Source: Bacteroidales bacterium UBA2295 (lineage in GTDB: Bacteria > Bacteroidota > Bacteroidia > Bacteroidales > Tenuifilaceae). From it: a DNA stretch of 6,693 bases. The notes under the pieces were generated by a model, which was not told where the DNA came from, searched no databases, and saw nothing but the letters and a program-made list of their open reading frames with translations. The stretch lies in contig DDWD01000026.1 of NCBI GenBank assembly GCA_002345825.1, positions 1 through 6,693 of the forward strand, in the 5' to 3' direction. This document shows, in pieces, positions 1-6,231 of this stretch. Each line of letters begins with the position of its first letter. Position 1 is the stretch's first letter. The position numbers were made by a program, and so were the translations under genes.

Positions 1-661
1 GAATTGGGTCAATATCGCCAAACCTCACAATGGTCTCTACCTTTCTTAGCTCGCTCAAATTTGTCGCTATTATATCCTTTAGCTGATTGTAAGCATTTGA
101 TGCAGGAGTATTTCTTCTACTCACAATACCTACCACCTCTAAAGTTTTGGGATCAATAAGGGGAGAACCGCTATTTCCATAGCTTATCTGACCATCAAAC
201 TGCATAAATCTAACGCCATCGGTATTGGCAAAAACCGACGATATAACGCCAGCTTTAATGGCAAGGTTTGCATAACCAAAGTTAAAGCCCAAAGCTGCAA
301 CGGCTGAACCTATAACAAAGCTACGATTCTCGCTGAGCTTAAGGCTGGGGATTTTCTCAAAATCAGGCAGGTCGATGTTAAAAATGGCATAATGGCCATT
401 ATTGTCAAGCACTCCAATGCGAAGTTCTTTGGTGAACTCGGCATAGGGAATTTTCATGGATGCTGTTACCGTATTGGCATCGGTATCAACAAATGTAATT
501 TGTACTTTGTGGGCCTTCTCGATGCAAAAGGCATGCTGTGTGGTAACAAGAAAATTTTTTACTTTAAATCCCGTCAATGAATCGATACAAACTCCCCTCT
601 CGTTTAAAAAATTTAATTGGCAAACCGAAGCGTGGCATGATGTCCAAACATTGCTAAGCAT
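1..661 (-). CDS. Trypsin-like serine protease (S1/S1C type), 3' end outside window
   Basis: This is a partial gene: ATG at 659-661, 220 residues visible, still open at position 1. An in-frame TAA (674-676) lies just upstream, so this ATG is the first possible one. The fold is that of a chymotrypsin-like protease. TTQHAF around His43 fits the catalytic-His motif, and YGNSGSPLID with Ser164 is a clear nucleophile motif. It is followed by EVVGIVSRRNT, as in bacterial trypsin-like peptidases that end their domain with a 'GIVTRK...GxIDP' type stretch; RFGDIDPI is present here. The strand that normally carries the catalytic Asp (DxA[IVL]) reads GHYAIFNID, with His90 where Asp is expected, so activity may be altered. 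No signal peptide is visible, which suggests a cytoplasmic protein. The C-terminus beyond the window may carry another domain. The gene follows a small membrane-protein gene with a 46-bp gap and probably shares its promoter. Family call is firm; substrate unknown. Confidence 0.85.
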   Translation of the reverse strand, partial: MLSNVWTSCHASVCQLNFLNERGVCIDSLTGFKVKNFLVTTQHAFCIEKAHKVQITFVDTDANTVTASMKIPYAEFTKELRIGVLDNNGHYAIFNIDLPDFEKIPSLKLSENRSFVIGSAVAALGFNFGYANLAIKAGVISSVFANTDGVRFMQFDGQISYGNSGSPLIDPKTLEVVGIVSRRNTPASNAYNQLKDIIATNLSELRKVETIVRFGDIDPI

Positions 662-707
662 ATGGGTAGAGTTTTAGGTTGTGGTTAAAGTGGTAAAGCA
701 AATTGAA

Positions 708-833
708 TTAAAAAGAGCGAACAATGGTAAGTACAAACAGCATAGTTACCACAAAGAACACTACAAATACTCCAACATCAACCGTAATGCGATTGATGAA
801 ATTTGATTTAAAAAAAGTCTCTACTCTTTTCAT
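708..833 (-). CDS. Small single-pass membrane protein, 41 aa, unknown function
   Basis: A short open frame runs from ATG at 831-833 to TAA at 708-710, with an in-frame stop at 846-848 upstream that leaves this as the only full-length start. The product begins with a basic, Phe-rich segment (MKRVETFFKSNFINRI). It then has an almost uninterrupted hydrophobic helix, residues 20-38 (VGVFVVFFVVTMLFVLTIV), and ends three residues later. This is the pattern of a small inner-membrane protein with the N-terminus probably in the cytoplasm. I do not recognise a family. It lies on the same strand as the protease, 46 bp upstream, and downstream of a good promoter match, so a two-gene operon is likely. It could be a membrane anchor, a protease substrate, a toxin-like pore peptide or a regulator; nothing in the sequence decides between these. 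A chance frame is possible, but the clean transmembrane helix argues against it. Confidence 0.55.
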   Translation of the reverse strand: MKRVETFFKSNFINRITVDVGVFVVFFVVTMLFVLTIVRSF

Positions 834-939
834 AACACTAATTTTTTATCTATATGAGTTCGTAAAAGATGTGCACAATGGTTTTTGATTAAAAAAAACT
901 ATCTTTAAAGCACGATCAGATATTCATATATTACAGCAA

Positions 940-970
940 CAAAACTACCGCAAACGATAGAGGTTACAAA
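940..970 (-). promoter_or_regulatory. Bacteroidota-type promoter for small membrane protein and protease
   Basis: Read on the minus strand, TTTG (970-967) is followed after 19 bp by TAGTTTTG (947-940). This matches the known Bacteroidota -33/-7 pattern (TTTG, about 19-21 bp, TAnnTTTG) exactly in both boxes and in spacing. Transcription would begin near 930-936, giving a leader of about 100 nt before the ATG at 833. No start-site data are available, so this is a sequence match only. Confidence 0.5.
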
Positions 971-985
971 TTGTCAAAATTGTCA
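968..985. repeat. Perfect 9-bp tandem direct repeat, possible operator
   Basis: AAATTGTCA occurs twice head to tail (968-976 and 977-985) with no mismatch and no spacer. The first copy covers most of the -33 box of the minus-strand promoter, and the array lies 106 bp upstream of the STAND start codon. A protein bound here could act on both divergent genes. The repeat itself is certain; its role as an operator is inferred from position. Confidence 0.6.
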
Positions 986-1091
986 TTTTTTACATGATGG
1001 AAGGGGAAGCGGATTTCAAAAGAACAAATAGCCATAAACATACAGATATACAGCAAGTTTAACGATTTCTAATTGGCAATATGCCACAATT

Positions 1092-3596
1092 ATGATACAA
1101 AGGCTTAAAGAAACAGTAGAGGCAAAGTTTGGCCGTAGAATAGCATATCAAAAGGACTGCAAGTATTTGTCAGACAAGGTATTTGAACACACTACACAGG
1201 TACTTAGCCCATCTACCCTAAGGCGCTTTTATGGTTTCCTCTCTACGAATTCTAATCCATCGCGTGCCACGCTTGACATCCTATCAATTTTTTGTGGTTA
1301 CAAAGGCTGGGATGACTTTAGGGATAAAAACAGCGCACAAAGCTCATCTGAACCTGTTTTTGACCTTTGGCTCAAAGCCCAATCGGCAGCAAACCAACTA
1401 AGTAGCAAGAATTGCAAATCCCTAAAGTCTGAGAATCCGCTAGGGACTTCATATACTATTGCCCGAGAGTTTGCCAATGAAAGACTCGAAACATTTCTGA
1501 ACTCTGAGTTTGCTGCAACCCCATTCATTGGTCCTGGAGGGTATGGCAAAACTACGCTACTTATTAAATGGTACGAAGAGTTTGTGTCGAATACTCGAAA
1601 CGAGAGTCACATTGTTCTGCTAATACCAGCCAAGCACCTAGAAAGCTGGGTTGGCAAAGATATCCATCTTGACGATTGGATCTTAACCCAGCTGGACATA
1701 GCCGATTCAGGACTATTTGAAACGCTGAATACCAACCCCAAGCTATCACCCGGCAAGTTTATTTTAGTAATAGATGCCCTGGATGAAATTGAAACAAACA
1801 TTGCAAAAACCGAGCGAATATTTAATGCCGTACAGAACTTAACCACCAGCCTATCGGGCCAATGGTTTAAGCTTATCGTCTCTTCGCGATACTCATCTTG
1901 GGTTCAGTTTGCCAATTTGGCGAACTCTTTACATCAGTGGTTTCTGGCAGATTTGGATAATATATCGCCCCAGGGCTCAAATATGCCCTTACTTAACGAC
2001 AAAGAAATTCAAACCATAATTGACTTAACCCTGAATTCGGGTAACCTTCCTAGACTGATTATTGAAGAGATCCCATACGATCTGCTCCAGATACTCTCGT
2101 ACCCATATTACCTTCAACTTTTTATTGATACCTACACCCCCACAAGTATACACCTAGTAACCGATAGAATTGATCTGATAACTGAGTTCCTTAAGAAACA
2201 GATCTTCCACAGCCCACTTGCCGATGAGAAAACCGATATACTATATGCTATAGTGGAACTATCACAAAACGGTTGTGGCTCAAGGCAAGTAAAAAAGAAT
2301 GATGTAAAAAATTTATTCCCAATCCATCTCAAATCAGCAGGGAACTACGCAGCAGCATATAATCAGCTACTATCGTTTGGGATTATCACCGAGGAAGTAA
2401 TACAGAATGAATTCGGACTTCACACTACCTTCATAAAAATTAGCCAACGGGTAATCTTCCGGATGCTATTAATGCACAAGTTGATAGAAAAAAACCAAGG
2501 GCTAACTTGCGAACTTTTTGCTAAAGTAGAGAAACAGTATGCCGGTACAAAAATATTGCCTCATCTGCTGAACCTAATGTTTGAGTTAGCATACAAGCGA
2601 AAATATGTTGATGCGCTAAAACCATTCTTCGAACTAGATGAAAAAACCCTCGAAAATGTTTTCGAATTCCCTAACATTCACTACACGTTGGCTAAGGATG
2701 ATTTTATGCGCAGAGAGCTCATACCTTACTACTCATGCAATACACGTGCACGAAAGTTACTATTCGAAAAACACATCGACCTAAACACCATTGCCAATAG
2801 TTCCCGATTGCTGTATTTCAACTATATCCAAAACGCGACTTCTGAAAAGGATACTCAAATTGGAAAAACATTACTTTACGCCTCAAGCGCATATGCGCTT
2901 GATTTTACCTGGGTAGACCAATTTGCCATCGATTTCCCAAACGAAAAACCCATTGACCATGTCCCACCCATAATCTCGGGCCTATGGTTTTCATGCAAAT
3001 TTTTTGTTCTGTATATAAACAAACCATGCAATTACGACACAACACACTGCTTAATAAACGATTACACAGTAGGCCAAAAAGATAAATGGAAAGCTATTGA
3101 TTGCTACAACTTTGAACTTGGACTTATGGTTGGGCTCATAAGTACCAAACAGTACTTAGAAATTTACAACAGGTTGCTACCATTGCTGAACAACAAAAGT
3201 TGCGAAATAATGATGCCCGAAGAAAAGGCACTATCAATCTATTTTGAATTAGCACGATGGCATATTGAGAAAATTTTTGATGATAAGAAAATACAAGAGC
3301 TAAAACAGTATATGGATGATATTCCAGCATGGATAAGGTATCAAACATTAATTATGGGGCATTCATTGTTGGCTATGTACAGCTTTACAAGTGGTCATAT
3401 CGAAAAATCATACGATTATTTCAGAAAAGCAATCGAGATTAGCAATATTGCCGGTTATACAATTTATGAAGCCAAATTGCTATATAGCCTCTCCAAGATA
3501 CTAATTAGCATAGGCGAGGCAGAACGGGCAAGGGAATGTACAACGCTGATTGAAAGTTTAACCGAGAGAAGTAATATCCAATTAGGATCACTTTAA
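1092..3596 (+). CDS. STAND NTPase: HTH-like N-terminus, NACHT-type core, winged helix, TPR-like C-terminus
   Basis: The product has 834 residues. Residues 1-77 form a small helical module with a helix-turn-helix look (YLSDKVFEH, then LSPSTLRRFYGF, then TLDILSIFCGYKGWDDF); I recall this module at the N-terminus of many Bacteroidota proteins. The P-loop NTPase follows. Walker A is GPGGYGKTT (147-155), Walker B is LVIDALDEIE with Asp228, Asp231 and Glu232, and the sensor-1 region is IVSSR with Arg266. The paired acidic residues after the Walker B Asp are typical of NACHT-type STAND proteins. SYPYYLQLF fits the conserved Pro region after the core. A winged helix spans roughly 375-460 (LLSFGIITEE). 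The rest is an all-helical superhelix, with TPR-like helices near 754-833. Such proteins are ligand-triggered ATP switches that oligomerise, acting as transcription activators (MalT-like) or defence sensors. No signal peptide or membrane segment is seen. The start is supported by the match of the first helix to this module; there is no clear Shine-Dalgarno. Ligand unknown. Confidence 0.88.
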   Translation: MIQRLKETVEAKFGRRIAYQKDCKYLSDKVFEHTTQVLSPSTLRRFYGFLSTNSNPSRATLDILSIFCGYKGWDDFRDKNSAQSSSEPVFDLWLKAQSAANQLSSKNCKSLKSENPLGTSYTIAREFANERLETFLNSEFAATPFIGPGGYGKTTLLIKWYEEFVSNTRNESHIVLLIPAKHLESWVGKDIHLDDWILTQLDIADSGLFETLNTNPKLSPGKFILVIDALDEIETNIAKTERIFNAVQNLTTSLSGQWFKLIVSSRYSSWVQFANLANSLHQWFLADLDNISPQGSNMPLLNDKEIQTIIDLTLNSGNLPRLIIEEIPYDLLQILSYPYYLQLFIDTYTPTSIHLVTDRIDLITEFLKKQIFHSPLADEKTDILYAIVELSQNGCGSRQVKKNDVKNLFPIHLKSAGNYAAAYNQLLSFGIITEEVIQNEFGLHTTFIKISQRVIFRMLLMHKLIEKNQGLTCELFAKVEKQYAGTKILPHLLNLMFELAYKRKYVDALKPFFELDEKTLENVFEFPNIHYTLAKDDFMRRELIPYYSCNTRARKLLFEKHIDLNTIANSSRLLYFNYIQNATSEKDTQIGKTLLYASSAYALDFTWVDQFAIDFPNEKPIDHVPPIISGLWFSCKFFVLYINKPCNYDTTHCLINDYTVGQKDKWKAIDCYNFELGLMVGLISTKQYLEIYNRLLPLLNNKSCEIMMPEEKALSIYFELARWHIEKIFDDKKIQELKQYMDDIPAWIRYQTLIMGHSLLAMYSFTSGHIEKSYDYFRKAIEISNIAGYTIYEAKLLYSLSKILISIGEAERARECTTLIESLTERSNIQLGSL

Positions 3597-4432
3597 GCCC
3601 CCTTATGGAACTGAACTAACCCTTCCATTGGATACTGCCGAGCGATAGCCAACTTGGCACCATAACGGCCAAGAACAGAACCTAGCTGCTGACTAAAAAC
3701 AACACCCACAGATCCTACAACACCAAGGGGCATACTTGTTAGGTTCGGGTATTTTAAAAGATGTCTTATAACCAATTGTTCAAAACAGCCCTCAACAAGC
3801 TGGGTAATTTCATTATTACTAATGAGTCGTGCTATGGTATTTGTATAGCTGGCAAGGAATGCTGCTGGGCTATCTGAGTTATAAACATTCTCAAGAATAT
3901 CATCAATACCCATATGGCAAAGGTCTGCTAATTCCTTGTTCAAGTCATCAGAAAATTCTTTGTACATCCAACGCCTAACTAGTTCTCTTCCCAAATGCGC
4001 TCCACTCCCCTCGTCGCCTAAAATATAGCCCAACGATGGGGTGTGCCGAACCACCTCTTGCCCGTTATAAAACCCCACATTGGATCCAGTCCCCAGAATT
4101 AATACAATCCCTATATCACGGCCAAACAGGGAGCGAGCCGCACCCAATAAATCGCTATTCACCTCAATGGCTGAACTTTCGAATAAGCCCCTAAGGTTAT
4201 TCCTCACATAGCCCTGCATTTTTTCATTAGCGCAGCCTGCCCCATAAAAGAATACACTTGCAACACTAGCCCTATCAATTTCTTTGGGGATACTATCATT
4301 TAATACCTGTGAAAAGTTCTTGCTATGATGGAATGGATTTAGCCCTTGGCTAAAAAAATCCTGCTCAGTTCCCTCGGGCATTAAAAGTTTCCAATGCGTT
4401 TTGGTCGATCCACTATCGGCAATTAGTATCAT
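3593..4432 (-). CDS. BadF/BadG-family ATPase, N-acetylglucosamine kinase-like
   Basis: The 279-residue product is of usual length for the short Bacteroidota members of the BadF/BadG/BcrA/BcrD family (ASKHA fold), which includes N-acetylglucosamine kinases. Phosphate-1 motif: LIADSGSTKTHWKL (3-16) with Asp6 and the GSTKT loop. Then FYGAGC (62-67) and SDLLGAARSL (93-102). Phosphate-2 motif: ILGTGSNVGFYNG (112-124). LGYILGDEGSGAHLG (134-148) is the family's signature near the sugar site. Adenosine motif: VVGSVGVVFS (238-247). The likely reaction is ATP-dependent phosphorylation of an amino sugar in the cytoplasm, but the exact substrate (GlcNAc, MurNAc or another sugar) cannot be read from the sequence. 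Its start overlaps the stop of the upstream lipoprotein gene in ATGA (4429-4432), implying translational coupling. Its stop overlaps that of the convergent STAND gene. Confidence 0.88.
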   Translation of the reverse strand: MILIADSGSTKTHWKLLMPEGTEQDFFSQGLNPFHHSKNFSQVLNDSIPKEIDRASVASVFFYGAGCANEKMQGYVRNNLRGLFESSAIEVNSDLLGAARSLFGRDIGIVLILGTGSNVGFYNGQEVVRHTPSLGYILGDEGSGAHLGRELVRRWMYKEFSDDLNKELADLCHMGIDDILENVYNSDSPAAFLASYTNTIARLISNNEITQLVEGCFEQLVIRHLLKYPNLTSMPLGVVGSVGVVFSQQLGSVLGRYGAKLAIARQYPMEGLVQFHKGA

Positions 4433-6075
4433 TTTAGCGATTTTTTCTTTACCCGTTTCAGGTTAAGTAGATTCATAGGATTAGTTGTCATTCCATCAAC
4501 CTGAGGGTTTACAAAACGAACAACCTTATCGTAAAAAAGCGGTATTACTGGTACATTGGCCATTACCAACGAATCCATCTGATTATACATAATGTATCGA
4601 TCGTTATCCAATGAAACGGTTAACGCCTTGTTGTATAGTTCATCGAACTTACCGCTGCTAAAGTGAGTGTAATTTGGGCCCTGAGGGCTAAAATTATCAG
4701 ATGTAAAGAGCGACAAATAGTTCTCGGGGTCGGCATAATCGGCTACCCAGCTGCCTCTGAAAAGCATCAGCTTGGAGTTGGCCATCATATCGCGGTAAGC
4801 GGCTCCGGGAAGAACCTCAACTTTTATCACAACCCCAATTTCTGCCAGCTGATGTTGAATAAACTCAGCAATATCTAGATAATCGCTTGTTGTGCAAAGA
4901 GTAATTGGCTCTAAGCCAACACCATTAGGGTAACCAGCCTTAGCCAAATAATGGCGAGCAAGCTCTGGGTTGTATCTATAGCCTTTTACCTTTTGCGAAA
5001 AGCCAGGCATACCAAAGGGCACAAAGCCATTGTGGGCAGGATACCCCATATTGCTACGCAGGTAGGTAATCATCCTGTCGCGGTCGAAACCATATGCTAG
5101 CGCTTTACGAATCTCTAACTTACTTAGCGGATGGCTTCTCACCATATCTAAAGTACTATCAATCAAAATACCTAAGTATTCGGTATTAAGATATGGTCCG
5201 GTTAGCATTTTTACCCTATCGGCGTAATTCGGGTTAAGGTTACCTGCCCGAGTTAGCAACTCATCCTTAGAAGTGGTATGAATTCCCGAAAGATAATCGA
5301 GATTGCCTAAAAGAAATTCCAAAAACTCTGACTGCTTATCGGTGATAAAGGATATGTTAACAGCCTCAAGGTATGGTAACCTTTCACCCTTCTCATCAAC
5401 TTCGAAGTAGTTATGATTTTTACGAAAAACCAACTTTTCGCCCTCTCTCCAATACTTAAAGTAGAAAGGACCTGTACCCACGGGATTATTTCGAAAATCT
5501 TGACCATAATGGTCAATTGCCTCATAGGGAACTACATAAGCGTAGGGCATAGAGAGCAGACCAAGAAAAGCAGGAAACGCTTTGTTAAGATGTATAACCA
5601 GGGTGGAGTCGTTCTTGGCAATCAGCCCATTCTCTGCTTCAGGATGTTTCGTATCTAGAACAGAAAAAATCCAAGCTCCGGGCGATGCAACCTTGGGATC
5701 GATGATTCGCCCAAAGCTGTAAATAAAATCTTTTGCTACTACCCTCCTACCTTTCCCCTCGGGAAAAACTGGCGAATTGTGAAAAAACACATCTGTTCGT
5801 AGATGAAAAACATACTGCAGCCCATCGCTGCTTACTGTCCATGATTTGGCAATGCAAGGCTCCACGGTAAGCGAATCGGAAAGTTGTACAAGACCGTTGT
5901 AAAGCTGATGCACAGGCCATATAAGGGGCAAACTACGTGCAAAAGCAGGATCGAGTGAGGTAATGCCCTTGCTCTCGTTGTAGCGGAAAATTTGGCTATT
6001 GTCTGCTGTAGGTTTTTTAGAATTACAACCGAGCAGCAAGGTGCTAACTACAAAAATCAGCAAAAGCAATCGCAT
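4429..6075 (-). CDS. Peptide-type ABC transporter substrate-binding lipoprotein (SBP_bac_5 / OppA-DppA family)
   Basis: The 548-residue product has the usual family length. A lipoprotein signal (MRLLLLIFVVSTLLLGC) ends in the lipobox LLGC with Cys17. The residues after it (NSKKPT) lack the acidic cluster known as a surface-export signal in Bacteroidota, so the protein probably faces the periplasm. Family features follow in order: SLDPAFA (40-46), LYNGLVQLS (58-66), AKSWTVSSDGLQYVFHLR (76-93), KDFIYSFGRIIDP (115-127), NPVGTGPFYF (197-206) and EIRKALAYGFDRDRM (321-335). These proteins bind oligopeptides or related ligands, including murein peptides in some cases, and deliver them to an inner-membrane ABC permease. 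No permease or ATPase gene is in the window, so the partner must be encoded elsewhere. It is the first gene of a two-gene operon with the kinase. Start at 6075 is fixed by the signal peptide. Ligand unknown. Confidence 0.93.
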   Translation of the reverse strand: MRLLLLIFVVSTLLLGCNSKKPTADNSQIFRYNESKGITSLDPAFARSLPLIWPVHQLYNGLVQLSDSLTVEPCIAKSWTVSSDGLQYVFHLRTDVFFHNSPVFPEGKGRRVVAKDFIYSFGRIIDPKVASPGAWIFSVLDTKHPEAENGLIAKNDSTLVIHLNKAFPAFLGLLSMPYAYVVPYEAIDHYGQDFRNNPVGTGPFYFKYWREGEKLVFRKNHNYFEVDEKGERLPYLEAVNISFITDKQSEFLEFLLGNLDYLSGIHTTSKDELLTRAGNLNPNYADRVKMLTGPYLNTEYLGILIDSTLDMVRSHPLSKLEIRKALAYGFDRDRMITYLRSNMGYPAHNGFVPFGMPGFSQKVKGYRYNPELARHYLAKAGYPNGVGLEPITLCTTSDYLDIAEFIQHQLAEIGVVIKVEVLPGAAYRDMMANSKLMLFRGSWVADYADPENYLSLFTSDNFSPQGPNYTHFSSGKFDELYNKALTVSLDNDRYIMYNQMDSLVMANVPVIPLFYDKVVRFVNPQVDGMTTNPMNLLNLKRVKKKSLK

Positions 6076-6095
6076 AAATAATCGGTATTTATTTA

Positions 6096-6103
6096 CAAAG
6101 ATA
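6096..6103 (-). promoter_or_regulatory. Likely -7 element for the lipoprotein-kinase operon
   Basis: TATCTTTG on the minus strand fits the Bacteroidota -7 consensus TAnnTTTG exactly and lies 20 bp upstream of the lipoprotein ATG. The -33 box is weak: the closest T-rich stretch (GTTTT, 6124-6120) is 16 bp away, shorter than usual. If it is real, the mRNA leader is very short, about 10-15 nt. Confidence 0.4.
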
Positions 6104-6194
6104 AGAAAAGTGCTAGGTTAAAACGGTTAGGAATGATAAAGTGTAGAAGATTTAGACGACTCATTGGGCTCCGCTACAAAACTACCAGAAAGGC

Positions 6195-6211
6195 GATATA
6201 GTTTCTATATC
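6195..6211. terminator. Perfect 7-bp hairpin downstream of the Fic gene, possible weak terminator
   Basis: GATATAG, a three-base loop (TTT on the plus strand), then CTATATC form a perfect stem in the gap between the Fic gene (stop at 6232) and the lipoprotein operon. The stem is mostly A/T, so it is weak. It lies about 20 bp past the Fic stop, where a terminator would be expected. In the Fic direction the following bases are only moderately T-rich (GCCTTTCTGG), so this is not a classic intrinsic terminator. Confidence 0.3.
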
Positions 6212-6231
6212 TACATTATTTCTGTTTTGTT

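Larger units (their letters stand above)
834..1091. other. Divergent intergenic regulatory region
   Basis: This 258-bp A/T-rich gap separates the minus-strand membrane-protein/protease pair from the plus-strand STAND gene. It holds the minus-strand promoter candidate at 940-970 and the 9-bp tandem repeat at 968-985, listed separately. I could not find a convincing promoter for the STAND gene. I see no RNA gene and no convincing coding frame here. Confidence 0.7.

Noticed and set aside
392..677. Plus-strand frames of 62 and 73 codons at the left end
   Set aside because: They lie antisense to the protease, whose catalytic motifs are clear in the minus-strand frame; their products show no recognisable features.
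678..707. Imperfect repeat (GTGGTTAAAG / TGGTAAAG) between the small membrane gene and the protease
   Set aside because: Short and imperfect, with no link to a start site or hairpin.
871..876. GTGCAC palindrome in the divergent gap
   Set aside because: A single 6-bp palindrome is expected often by chance and has no second copy or promoter element aligned with it.
900..907. TATCTTTA as a -7 box for the STAND gene
   Set aside because: One mismatch to TAnnTTTG, and no TTTG at the right spacing upstream (the nearest is 12 bp away); it would give a leader of about 180 nt.
994..1062. 22-codon plus-strand frame upstream of the STAND gene, as a possible leader peptide
   Set aside because: Not in frame with the STAND gene, no hydrophobic or coding character and no ribosome-binding signal; most likely chance.
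3605..3628. Inverted repeat ATGGAA, 12 bp, TTCCAT just past the convergent stops, as a terminator
   Set aside because: Only a 6-bp stem with a 12-nt loop and no T-tract on either strand; it lies within the kinase coding sequence and is probably chance.
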